A DNA stretch of 64,000 nt from Zhongshania aliphaticivorans (GTDB lineage Bacteria; Pseudomonadota; Gammaproteobacteria; Pseudomonadales; Spongiibacteraceae). A program made the translations under genes and the position numbers. Below are positions 48,855 through 56,824 of the stretch, piece after piece. The notes under the pieces are model-generated. The model worked only from the letters and a program-made list of their open reading frames with translations. It was not told where the DNA came from and did not search any database. Position 1 is the first letter of the stretch. Every line of letters begins with the position of its first letter. The stretch covers positions 1,233,994 through 1,297,993 of the forward strand of contig NZ_CACSIK010000001.1 of assembly GCF_902705875.1 (NCBI RefSeq), in the 5' to 3' direction.

Positions 48855-50282
48855 TCAATGGCTATTTTCCCAGCCCTTAATTTTTCGATAGATTGTTGAT
48901 GCGCTTACGCCGAGACAGGCTGCTGCTAGCGGAATATTGTCTCCGCATTGACTGATTGCTGATTCAATCGCTTCCTTTTCGACTTGCCATAGCGGTTTAA
49001 TGTTTTGGACTCCGTTGATGCTGGTGGGCATCGTTTGCGCTAGTGGTGGAGCTGGGGGCGTGCCTGGGCTGTTATTGAGTTGTTGAGCCACGTTGTTGAG
49101 GCTCTCAAGCATGCTACCTTCAATATAATCTCCGTCATGGATAACAACAATATTTTCGATAACATTTTGTAGCTCTCGAATATTGCCCGGCCAGGGATAT
49201 GCTTTAATTTGAGCTTCGGCATCATTGGTGAAACCTAAGAAATGTTTATCATTGCTGTCATTTTTTTCACGTAAAAAATGATTGGCCAGCGTGATTACAT
49301 CATTGCCGCGCGCCCGTAATGGTGGGAGTTGCACACGGATAACATTCAAACGGTAATATAGGTCTTCTCTGAAGAGGCCTTCTGCAACATCTTGTGCGGG
49401 ATCGCGATTTGTTGCGCACACAATACGAATATCAGAGTGAAGCGTCTTTTGCCCGCCAACACGCTGATATGAGCCTGTTTGTAAAAAACGCAGTAATTTT
49501 GCTTGAAGGCTCAGGTCCATTTCGCATATTTCGTCGAGAAATAGTGTGCCGCCATCAGCCTGTTCTGCAGCTCCAATTCGCTGGGAAACGGCGCCACTAA
49601 ACGCGCCTTTTTCGTGCCCGAAAATTTCTGATTCAAAGAGCTCGGTGGGTATGGCCGCGCAGTTAATGGCAATAAAGGGGCCAGAAGCTCTTGCGCTGGC
49701 ACTGTGGAGTGATTGAGCGCAGACTTCTTTACCGGTGCCACTTTCTCCTGTGACAAAGACGCTTGCTTTACTGCGGGCGGCGCTTTCGAGCAAATTGTAA
49801 ACGGCATTCATCGTAGAGGAATCGCCAACAAAATGATCGCGAACGGATTTCATTTTATTCGTTGTTGAGCCGCTCCGATTTTTTTTGAGTCTACCTGTTT
49901 GTTCTGCTTGAATCTGTTCACAGGCACTGGCCACGGATGTCATTAAGCGGTCTTTTGAAAAAGGTTTTTCTATGAAGTCAAAACCGCCAAGACGCATCGC
50001 ATCAACGGCAATATCAATTGAGCTATTGGCTGTGATGATAATGACAGGAACATCGCCACGTTCTTTGGCAAACCGCATGACTTCTAAGCCGCTTATGTCC
50101 GGCAAACAAACGTCTTGTAATAACACATCGGGCATTTGCTCTTTAATGCCGAGTAGGGCTGAGTGGCCATCGGTGAAATGACGGGTCTGGTAGCCAGCTT
50201 GCTCTAGATAGCTACTATAGAGTGCGCCGCTAGATATACTGTCTTCGACAACATAAACCAGCTTTTCTGATGCCATTGTCAT
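48855..50282 (-). CDS. LuxO-like sigma-54-dependent response regulator
   Basis: 475 residues in NtrC layout. Receiver about 7-120 with acidic pair Glu13/Asp14, phosphoacceptor Asp57 (LLQDVCLPD) and Lys in IEKPFS. AAA+ domain about 145-380 with Walker A GESGTGKE, sigma-54 loop GAFSGA and Walker B GGTLFLDE. C-terminal Fis-type HTH (DNIPLAAACLGVSASTIYRKIKGW), very like that of Vibrio LuxO. It should activate -24/-12 promoters; good candidates with LuxO-type sites lie at 56665-56792 and 58204-58327. Starts 6 bp after GGGA. Follows the receiver-Hpt gene by 19 bp, so one operon. I leave the symbol blank as orthology is not proven. Confidence 0.92.
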   Translation of the reverse strand: MTMASEKLVYVVEDSISSGALYSSYLEQAGYQTRHFTDGHSALLGIKEQMPDVLLQDVCLPDISGLEVMRFAKERGDVPVIIITANSSIDIAVDAMRLGGFDFIEKPFSKDRLMTSVASACEQIQAEQTGRLKKNRSGSTTNKMKSVRDHFVGDSSTMNAVYNLLESAARSKASVFVTGESGTGKEVCAQSLHSASARASGPFIAINCAAIPTELFESEIFGHEKGAFSGAVSQRIGAAEQADGGTLFLDEICEMDLSLQAKLLRFLQTGSYQRVGGQKTLHSDIRIVCATNRDPAQDVAEGLFREDLYYRLNVIRVQLPPLRARGNDVITLANHFLREKNDSNDKHFLGFTNDAEAQIKAYPWPGNIRELQNVIENIVVIHDGDYIEGSMLESLNNVAQQLNNSPGTPPAPPLAQTMPTSINGVQNIKPLWQVEKEAIESAISQCGDNIPLAAACLGVSASTIYRKIKGWENSH

Positions 50283-50301
50283 GGTATGTCCCTATATCCC
50301 T

Positions 50302-51069
50302 TTAATCTGATGTTAGTGTCTCTAAGTACTTGCATACAGCGGTTTGGGTCTGAGTGCAGCGGAGCTGCAATAAACGGCCTTCGAGTAAGATCGTGTCGAC
50401 GTTGTTGCCGTCTTGGTCGTTGAGACTGCGTGCCTCAGTTGCTAGAAGGTTTGCGCCGTACAAAACCGCTGAATTTTTTAATATATGAGCGACTGCCAAT
50501 ATTTCACTGGATACTTTGTTGCTTAAGGCGTTTTCCAAGCGGTTTATCATCACTTGTAATTCTTGATCAAAAAGTTGTAATAGTTTTATTGCAGTCGCCA
50601 CACCAAGGTCTTTTTTCAAATTTTCAAGATCAGCGAGATTAAGTAAGTTGGTTTGCGGCGTGTTAGTTTGGGGTATAGTTTCACTTGGTAGTGCATCGGC
50701 TAAATATGCTTCAAGCGCTTTTTTAGTGACAGGTTTTTTTAGAAAGTGGTCAAACCCAGCGTCAGCCATGACGATATTAGCTTCAGGACGAGTTTCTCCG
50801 CTAAGGGAGATAATACGACTCTGTTGATTAAGCCCTGACTGATTACGTAATTGTTTGCAGACCGATGATCCCAATAATTCGGGCATTTGTTCATCTAGCA
50901 GTAAAAGATCATAAGGCTGTTGCTGAGCTTCTTTAAGTGCTTGCATACCATCAGTGACGATTGTGCAACTATGGCCTATTTTTTCTAGCATGGCCTTTAC
51001 CGCCATTAGGCTGGGAAGACTATCGTCAGCGATGAGAATGTTCAATTTGTGGAGCTTGGCGTTTGCCAT
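50302..51069 (-). CDS. Receiver-Hpt phosphorelay protein
   Basis: 255 residues: receiver domain about 8-125 (acidic pair in IADDS, phosphoacceptor Asp59 in LLLLDEQMPE, Lys in LKKPVT), a Thr/Asn/Gln-rich linker, then a C-terminal Hpt four-helix domain about 145-250 with His195 in AHILKNSAVLYGA. It can accept phosphate from a hybrid kinase and hand it on. In Vibrio the equivalent donor to LuxO is the stand-alone Hpt protein LuxU, encoded beside luxO; here a receiver is fused to it. Cytoplasmic. Confidence 0.88.
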   Translation of the reverse strand: MANAKLHKLNILIADDSLPSLMAVKAMLEKIGHSCTIVTDGMQALKEAQQQPYDLLLLDEQMPELLGSSVCKQLRNQSGLNQQSRIISLSGETRPEANIVMADAGFDHFLKKPVTKKALEAYLADALPSETIPQTNTPQTNLLNLADLENLKKDLGVATAIKLLQLFDQELQVMINRLENALSNKVSSEILAVAHILKNSAVLYGANLLATEARSLNDQDGNNVDTILLEGRLLQLRCTQTQTAVCKYLETLTSD

Positions 51070-51375
51070 TTACTCATCCTGTAAGAAACTGCATATTACG
51101 CTTGTAATTGGCGATTACTTGGCCTTAAAAAAATACAAAAAGTGTCTGTATATTGCGTTTTTTATGAAGAATTGCCGTATGGATGATCAATACCCGTATA
51201 GTAATAGCTGCTGATTATCCACTGCTTTTAGGTAGAGCATATAAGATGTATTGCATATTGCAAATCATTTTGCATTAGCCACGGTGTAACAGCGGGATGA
51301 AAATTGTCGCGGCGCTAAGGGTGCCAAATACTTAGACTACTTAGGTGGGAACTCTTTTGGCACAGGCGGAGCGTT
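51070..51375. promoter_or_regulatory. Divergent regulatory region with LuxO-type site
   Basis: The 306-bp gap between the receiver-Hpt operon and hybrid kinase 1. At 51251-51263 it holds TTGCA-TAT-TGCAA, a perfect match to the Vibrio LuxO consensus (TTGCAWWWTGCAA, from memory), with a half site TTGCA at 51270. Weak -24/-12 candidates: + strand GG(N10)GC at 51348-51361, about 90 bp downstream, and a poor one on the minus strand near 51104-51123. Could control either operon or an undetected small RNA. Direction unresolved. Confidence 0.55.
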
Positions 51376-54057
51376 ATGCAGGGCGATAAAGTACAAGCTA
51401 CAAGCGGCTTACAGTTGTATGCCTGTGTGGAAATCGATGGGGCGGGTGTGATTGTGTCGTCCAGCGTTGCCCATAGTCCTATTCAATCTGAGTTATCAGC
51501 TTTGTCAGAGGGAGGAAATATTGCATCAGTATTTCCGGATCTACTTTTAACTATCGTGGGTGAAAACCTGCTGACAGAGGAGGGTATGCTTAGTGTTCCT
51601 GCTTGTTTAGGTAGCAATGAGCTAATTGTTAATGTGCGTTCGGGTTCAGCCGAATTACCGCGGTATACATTAAATATATTCCCCGATGAGTTGGGTTTGA
51701 GTCATCTTTACCGGCGCGAAAAGAGATTTGAATTTATATCGCACTCCCTTTATGAGTCTAGCCTAGACGCGATTATTACCATAGATGGTGAGAGTATTAT
51801 TCGTGAGTTTGGTAAATCAGCCGAAAAGTTATTTGGCTATTCACGAGAGGAAGCAATTGGACAAAACGTTGCCGAGATTGTGATACCTCCTAGTCTCCGG
51901 CAGGCTCATCACGACGGGATGAGCCATTTCCATAAGACCAATATTGGCCCAGTGATAAATACCCGTATTGAAGTAAACGCGGTGCGTCGGGATGGCAGTG
52001 AATTCCCCTGTGAATTAACGGTAGTGTCTACAGACCCGTATGAAGGTGAGGTGTTTTTTACTGCCACTATTCGGGATATTAGCGAACGCAAGGCCAAAGA
52101 GAAGGCTTTGGAGTCGGCGCGTAAAATTGCTGAGGCAAGTAATTTAGCAAAATCTAGCTTTCTTGCTCATATGAGCCATGAAATACGCTCACCGTTAAAT
52201 GCTGTTATTGGCTGTTTGGATTTATTACTAGACAGTGCGCAGAATGATGAGCAGCGGACCTTAATGCAAACCTCACTAAGCGCAGGTCAGGGTTTGTTGG
52301 GAATTATTGAAGATATACTCGACTTTTCTAAAATTGAGGCCGGCCAGTTAAATGTAAATATAGAAGAATTTAATTTGCTCGAATTGTGTGAGCAGTTACT
52401 TGAAGTAATTACGATTCGTACCACGAGCAAAGATTTAGATATTTCCATGAGCTTTGATTCAACTATCCCAGCGACAATAGCAAGCGATCAGGGTTTTATT
52501 CGACGTATTCTTACTAATCTATTGGACAACGCCGTAAAGTTTACTGAAAAAGGCGGGGTAAGCCTGTGGGTGTGTTGCAGAGATAATGACCCGTCTAGTC
52601 AGCATATAGACCTTCTCTTTGAGGTTCGAGATACCGGTATTGGTATTCCGAAAGCATCACAAAGTAAGTTGTTTAAAGAATTTTCCCAAGTCGATAGCAG
52701 TGATAGTACTGAATATGGCGGAACAGGTTTGGGCTTGGCCATTTGCCGTGAATTGGCTGAGCAACTTAATGGGCATATTACAGTTGAAAGCGATGTTGGT
52801 CAGGGATGTTTGTTTAGAGCAATTATTCCGGTTGATGTAAATACACAAAATGAACCTGCTTTGAAGGCCGGCCGAGAGTCGTGGCGTACGCTAATAGTCT
52901 GTACTGACAACCAGTCTTTACAGGCAACGATTAAGCAGCAGGCTCGTTGTTTGGGCTTGTCTACGTTGATACTGAGCTCGCTTGACGAGCTAAGTGCAGG
53001 CATGAGTGCAGACCTGAGTCGTGATGCTTTTTTATTTGTTGATATCGCAAACCTAGCATCATTGGAAGACAGTTTGAATGTGCTATTACAGTATGGTCTG
53101 ACCAATGAACAAACACTACTTTACGGCAGACATTTATCAACTACAGATTTACTTCACATTGGGCAAGCGGGTTATCAACAGCTATTAAATCGACCGTTTC
53201 GTCCAAGTATTTTTGTGAACCATTTAAATAATTCAAGTCAGCGGGAAAATACGATGATGTCGGCTCCTCATGTTAAGCGCGATGGTGAAAATTATAAAAT
53301 TTTATTGGCTGAAGATAATAGCGCTAATCAATTGGTTGCCAAGACAATGCTCAATCGGGCAGGTTATGAATTGGATATTGTGAGTAATGGTGAAGAAGCT
53401 GTATTTGCGGTGAAAAATGGCAAATACGGACTGGTCCTAATGGATTTACGTATGCCGATACTTGATGGCTTGCAGGCAACACAGATTATTCGTGAATCTG
53501 ATTTAGCTTCTGCCAATATTCCTATTATAGCCATGACCGCAAATGCATTTGACAGTGATAGGGAGCGGTGCAAAGAAGCGGGTATGAATGATTTTCTGGC
53601 AAAACCTGTGAATCGTGATGAATTACTAAGGTGTATGGCGCGTTGGCTGGGAGCCGAAGGCGATGCTGAAGCAAGTTCTACTGCTAGCGCAAATAGCGAG
53701 GCTCCCGTGACAGGCTTGAATATCTCTATCGTCAATCAACTACTCAATGATACCTCTGAAGACGCCGTTAAAATGATTATGCAAATGGTTGTTGATGAGC
53801 TTAATAAATTGCGTGATGAAATTGAGGGGCTTGATTCGGAAAATATAAATTACGTTCAACTGCGAGAGTTAGCTCACGCCAGTAAGGGCAGTTGTGGTTA
53901 TTGTGGCGTGACGGTCGTGCAGCAGTTTTGTGAGAAGCTTGAAATAGCGGCCGGTTTAAAAGATGACGCTGAGCTTGATGCCTTACTCAATGAAGCAGAC
54001 AGCGTGATTAGCTCTGGATTAAAAGCCCTAAATGATTTTATTACATCATTGGGGTAA
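51376..54057 (+). CDS. Soluble hybrid histidine kinase 1 (PAS-HisKA-HATPase-REC-REC-Hpt)
   Basis: 893 residues without transmembrane segments. Unrecognised N-terminus 1-120; PAS about 122-240; HisKA with His268 in AHMSHEIRSPLN; HATPase with NLLDNAVKFT, DTGIGIP, and GGTGLGLA; a degenerate receiver about 503-615 keeping Asp556 but without the usual N-terminal acidic pair; a full receiver about 640-758 (Asp690 in LVLMDLRMP); Hpt with His834 in ELAHASKGSCG. GGAG precedes the ATG. Divergent from the receiver-Hpt/LuxO-like operon and thus likely its kinase; cytosolic signal unknown. Confidence 0.93.
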   Translation: MQGDKVQATSGLQLYACVEIDGAGVIVSSSVAHSPIQSELSALSEGGNIASVFPDLLLTIVGENLLTEEGMLSVPACLGSNELIVNVRSGSAELPRYTLNIFPDELGLSHLYRREKRFEFISHSLYESSLDAIITIDGESIIREFGKSAEKLFGYSREEAIGQNVAEIVIPPSLRQAHHDGMSHFHKTNIGPVINTRIEVNAVRRDGSEFPCELTVVSTDPYEGEVFFTATIRDISERKAKEKALESARKIAEASNLAKSSFLAHMSHEIRSPLNAVIGCLDLLLDSAQNDEQRTLMQTSLSAGQGLLGIIEDILDFSKIEAGQLNVNIEEFNLLELCEQLLEVITIRTTSKDLDISMSFDSTIPATIASDQGFIRRILTNLLDNAVKFTEKGGVSLWVCCRDNDPSSQHIDLLFEVRDTGIGIPKASQSKLFKEFSQVDSSDSTEYGGTGLGLAICRELAEQLNGHITVESDVGQGCLFRAIIPVDVNTQNEPALKAGRESWRTLIVCTDNQSLQATIKQQARCLGLSTLILSSLDELSAGMSADLSRDAFLFVDIANLASLEDSLNVLLQYGLTNEQTLLYGRHLSTTDLLHIGQAGYQQLLNRPFRPSIFVNHLNNSSQRENTMMSAPHVKRDGENYKILLAEDNSANQLVAKTMLNRAGYELDIVSNGEEAVFAVKNGKYGLVLMDLRMPILDGLQATQIIRESDLASANIPIIAMTANAFDSDRERCKEAGMNDFLAKPVNRDELLRCMARWLGAEGDAEASSTASANSEAPVTGLNISIVNQLLNDTSEDAVKMIMQMVVDELNKLRDEIEGLDSENINYVQLRELAHASKGSCGYCGVTVVQQFCEKLEIAAGLKDDAELDALLNEADSVISSGLKALNDFITSLG

Positions 54058-54072
54058 CTATAGCGGGCAGGG

Positions 54073-56607
54073 CTAATCGCTGGGTCCACCATTGACCGGC
54101 TCCTTGTCAGAAAGGCAGCGATGCATGGTGTTGATGAGGGCTTGTTTATTGACCGGTTTGGTGAGGTAGGCATTCATGCCGGCTGAGAGCATATCTTCTT
54201 TGTAGCCCGACATTGCATTTGCACTGAGACCAATGATGGGAATATTGTTGAATTTTTGGTTTCCACGCAAAACTTTTGTGGCAGTGAGACCATCCATTTG
54301 GGGCATTTGTACATCCATTAAAATGAGATCAACAGGTTGTTCTGTCACAGCTTGAATGGCCTCTAATCCGTTGTTGGCAATATCGATCTGGTAGCCGCTA
54401 TCTTTTAGCATTGCTTGTATGACCAGCTGGTTTGTCGCATTGTCCTCGGCAAGTAATATCCGTTTTACTCCCCAGCCAAGTTCCCGAGGCGTAGCAAATA
54501 CGTCGGTGTCGCTGGTATTGCTAATTACCTCGATTGGCGTTTCGGCAAGGGGTAAGGTTAGGTGAACGGTAAATACTGAGCCTTCCCCCGGTGTGCTATC
54601 AGCCCATATTTCCCCCTGCATTTTTTCAACAAGACGTTTGCAAATGGCCAGTCCAAGGCCGGTGCCTGAAAAACGCCTTACGGCGCTGCTGTCAGCTTGC
54701 GAAAAGGGCTCAAATAGTTGCTTAGAGAGTGCGGGGTTAAAACCAATGCCGGTGTCGGATATGCTAATTTCTAGGCTTATCGACTGCGAATGGCGTTGCA
54801 AACAACGGGCATTCAATTTTACGCTACCTGTGTCGGTGAACTTAATGGCATTACCGAGTAAGTTAAGGATAATTTGACGAATTCGGCCTTGGTCACCAAT
54901 GAGTGGCAGGTTGAGCTGCGGGTCCACAGTATATTCGAGTAGTAAGGATTTTTGTTTTGCATTAGCCGACAACAATGTCACGGCATTTGAGAGAATGTCT
55001 AACAAACTGAAGTTCTCTTCTTCTAGCTCTAATTTATCCGCTTCCATTTTACTAATATCAAGAAGTTCGTTTAGCAAGCTTAAAAGATGGGTCGCGGAAG
55101 AGTGAGCGGTGCTGATAAATTCTTGCTGTTCCGTATTTAAGTTGTTGTCTTCTTTTAATAGCCCTAGTAAACCGAGTACTGCATTTAGTGGCGTACGTAA
55201 TTCATGACTAATGGTTGCAAGGAAATCACTTTTAGCGCGGTTGGCAGTCTCTGCGCGGATTTTCTCTTCGATCAACTGCTGTTCTTTTTTGACTAGCTCC
55301 GTGATATCCCGGTAGTAGGCTACAAGCCCACCATCGCGCATTAAGCTTTCAGAGATTTGCAGCCAACTTCCATCGCTCTTTTCTAATTGCTGACTATCAT
55401 TTTGCTCTCGTCGTGCATGTTGGGCGAGCTGTTGGGTCAGGAAGGTCTCGGCTTCTTCAGGGCTTTTGAAACGATATTGCCCATTGCGAACCTCTGTATT
55501 CCAAAGGTCTTCATAGCGGTTGCCAATACCAATATTGGGATCGATAGCGTGAAAATGATTTTCTAATTGTTTATTTGTTACCGCTAGGCGTTGATCCGCC
55601 TCAAAGATGGCAAAGCCGTCAGGGAGGGCTTCAATCGCATCTCGGAACCGTCTTTCGCTCTTGCTGAGAGCTTCAGTGGCACGACTCACCGCGCGCCTCA
55701 ATACGCTAGGAATACGCAATAGAGAATAGGCAATAAGTGAGATGAGCATAGATATAAAGAAGATTAGCTGGCGATTGCGGGAGAGGTTTGGGCTTTCTTT
55801 ACTCCAGTTGTTCTTGGGCAGTGAGGCTATTTGCCACTGTCCAGCGGGTAATTGGATGGTACTAAGTAAGGCGCCGTTGTTAAAAATAGAAGCATCGCCG
55901 AGAAATACATCACCGTCAGCCCCTTTGCCATTTCGGCCGCGTATTGCCACTTGGTTTTTGTTTGCAAATTCAGATAAGCCAATTTCTTCGAGTAGTAAGG
56001 GGAAGTCGATGAGGATGGACGCAAAGCCCCAAAAGTAGTCTTGGTCATTTTCATTAAGGAATATGGGTAGTCTACCAATTAAGGCCTCGCCACCCTGTAG
56101 TAAATTAAGTGGACCAGCCAGCCAAATATCGCGCGATATGATGGCTTTTTCTGCTGCTTCGCGTCGGCCAGGGTCTGCTAGTAGATCGTGACCAATGGCT
56201 TGCTTGTTTTCAGGATATGGCCATACGTGGCTAACCACGCCCTTACTGGCAAGTTGTAAGCTTTTTAATGAATGCACCCCATCACCTAATTCCCGCGCAA
56301 ATTTTTGGAATGTTGCGTCGCTAAACTTGGGGTTGGCGTGAACCATCGCGCTTATCCCCTGTACTAGGTAGAGCTTGGCATTCAGCGCGGATTCTAAGTT
56401 TGCCCTTAATATTGAAAGGTCACGAAGCAGTTCATTTTCCTGTTCTATCCGTAGGCGGCTAGTTTGTTGGGCTTCAAGAAACCAACCCGCCCAAATCAGG
56501 CTGGCGAACAGGGTCAGCGTAATAATTGCAGCTCCAGAGCGTGTGAATGCGTACTCCCAAGCGCTTTGTGATTGAGTTATTGGTTTCTTCTGCTTTACGT
56601 CAGTCAA
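54073..56607 (-). CDS. Membrane hybrid histidine kinase 2 (CHASE-PAS-HisKA-HATPase-REC)
   Basis: 844 residues from a TTG start (GGAG 10 bp upstream; no earlier standard start; the first internal Met is residue 88). Two membrane helices (about 25-45 and 281-298) enclose a periplasmic CHASE-like ligand domain. Then PAS about 315-440, HisKA with His468 (ATISHELRTPLN), HATPase with NLLGNAIKF, DTGIGF and GTGLGLA, and a receiver with Asp765 (LILMDVQMPQ). No own Hpt domain, so it would pass phosphate through a separate Hpt, plausibly that of the receiver-Hpt protein. Convergent with kinase 1, divergent from the polysaccharide gene at 56825. Confidence 0.92.
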   Translation of the reverse strand: MTDVKQKKPITQSQSAWEYAFTRSGAAIITLTLFASLIWAGWFLEAQQTSRLRIEQENELLRDLSILRANLESALNAKLYLVQGISAMVHANPKFSDATFQKFARELGDGVHSLKSLQLASKGVVSHVWPYPENKQAIGHDLLADPGRREAAEKAIISRDIWLAGPLNLLQGGEALIGRLPIFLNENDQDYFWGFASILIDFPLLLEEIGLSEFANKNQVAIRGRNGKGADGDVFLGDASIFNNGALLSTIQLPAGQWQIASLPKNNWSKESPNLSRNRQLIFFISMLISLIAYSLLRIPSVLRRAVSRATEALSKSERRFRDAIEALPDGFAIFEADQRLAVTNKQLENHFHAIDPNIGIGNRYEDLWNTEVRNGQYRFKSPEEAETFLTQQLAQHARREQNDSQQLEKSDGSWLQISESLMRDGGLVAYYRDITELVKKEQQLIEEKIRAETANRAKSDFLATISHELRTPLNAVLGLLGLLKEDNNLNTEQQEFISTAHSSATHLLSLLNELLDISKMEADKLELEEENFSLLDILSNAVTLLSANAKQKSLLLEYTVDPQLNLPLIGDQGRIRQIILNLLGNAIKFTDTGSVKLNARCLQRHSQSISLEISISDTGIGFNPALSKQLFEPFSQADSSAVRRFSGTGLGLAICKRLVEKMQGEIWADSTPGEGSVFTVHLTLPLAETPIEVISNTSDTDVFATPRELGWGVKRILLAEDNATNQLVIQAMLKDSGYQIDIANNGLEAIQAVTEQPVDLILMDVQMPQMDGLTATKVLRGNQKFNNIPIIGLSANAMSGYKEDMLSAGMNAYLTKPVNKQALINTMHRCLSDKEPVNGGPSD

Positions 56608-56622
56608 TGCTGTGTTGCTCCG

Positions 56623-56638
56623 GCCAATAATTATTGGC
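56623..56638. promoter_or_regulatory. 16-bp perfect palindrome ahead of hybrid kinase 2
   Basis: GCCAATAATTATTGGC is a perfect palindrome ending 15 bp upstream of the kinase 2 start. It overlaps the expected 5' region and looks like a dimer operator; the binder is unknown. Confidence 0.45.
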
Positions 56639-56664
56639 TGATTTGTTGATGTATCGCAGCTCGC

Positions 56665-56679
56665 TTCGCATTTTGCGAA
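56665..56679. promoter_or_regulatory. LuxO-type activator site upstream of the GT26 gene
   Basis: TTCGC-ATTTT-GCGAA is a perfect 5-5-5 inverted repeat, the LuxO consensus with symmetric T-to-C/A-to-G changes (TCGCATTTTGCGA core). It lies about 98 bp upstream of the -24 element at 56777, a usual enhancer distance for NtrC-type activators. Confidence 0.55.
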
Positions 56680-56776
56680 TCATCCCGCAATTTTTCCGTA
56701 AATTTATCTTTGTGAAATCTTCTAAAAATTTCAAATAAGCCATATAAATCAGTTGCTTATATTCATTTTTGTGGTG

Positions 56777-56792
56777 TGGCACACCGGTTGCG
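56777..56792 (+). promoter_or_regulatory. Sigma-54 (-24/-12) promoter of the GT26 gene
   Basis: TGGCACA-CCGG-TTGCG fits the consensus TGGCACG-N4-TTGCW with one change in the -24 box; GG and GC are exactly 12 bp apart. About 33 bp upstream of the ATG, leaving a short leader with a GGAGAGCC ribosome binding site. Confidence 0.75.
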
Positions 56793-56824
56793 ATACATGT
56801 CAGTAGACAACACGGAGAGCCGCC

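Noticed and set aside
51358..51373. TGGCACA...GC at the kinase 1 start as a -24/-12 promoter
   Set aside because: The -24 box is good but the -12 box lacks TT, and transcription would start after the well-supported ATG at 51376.
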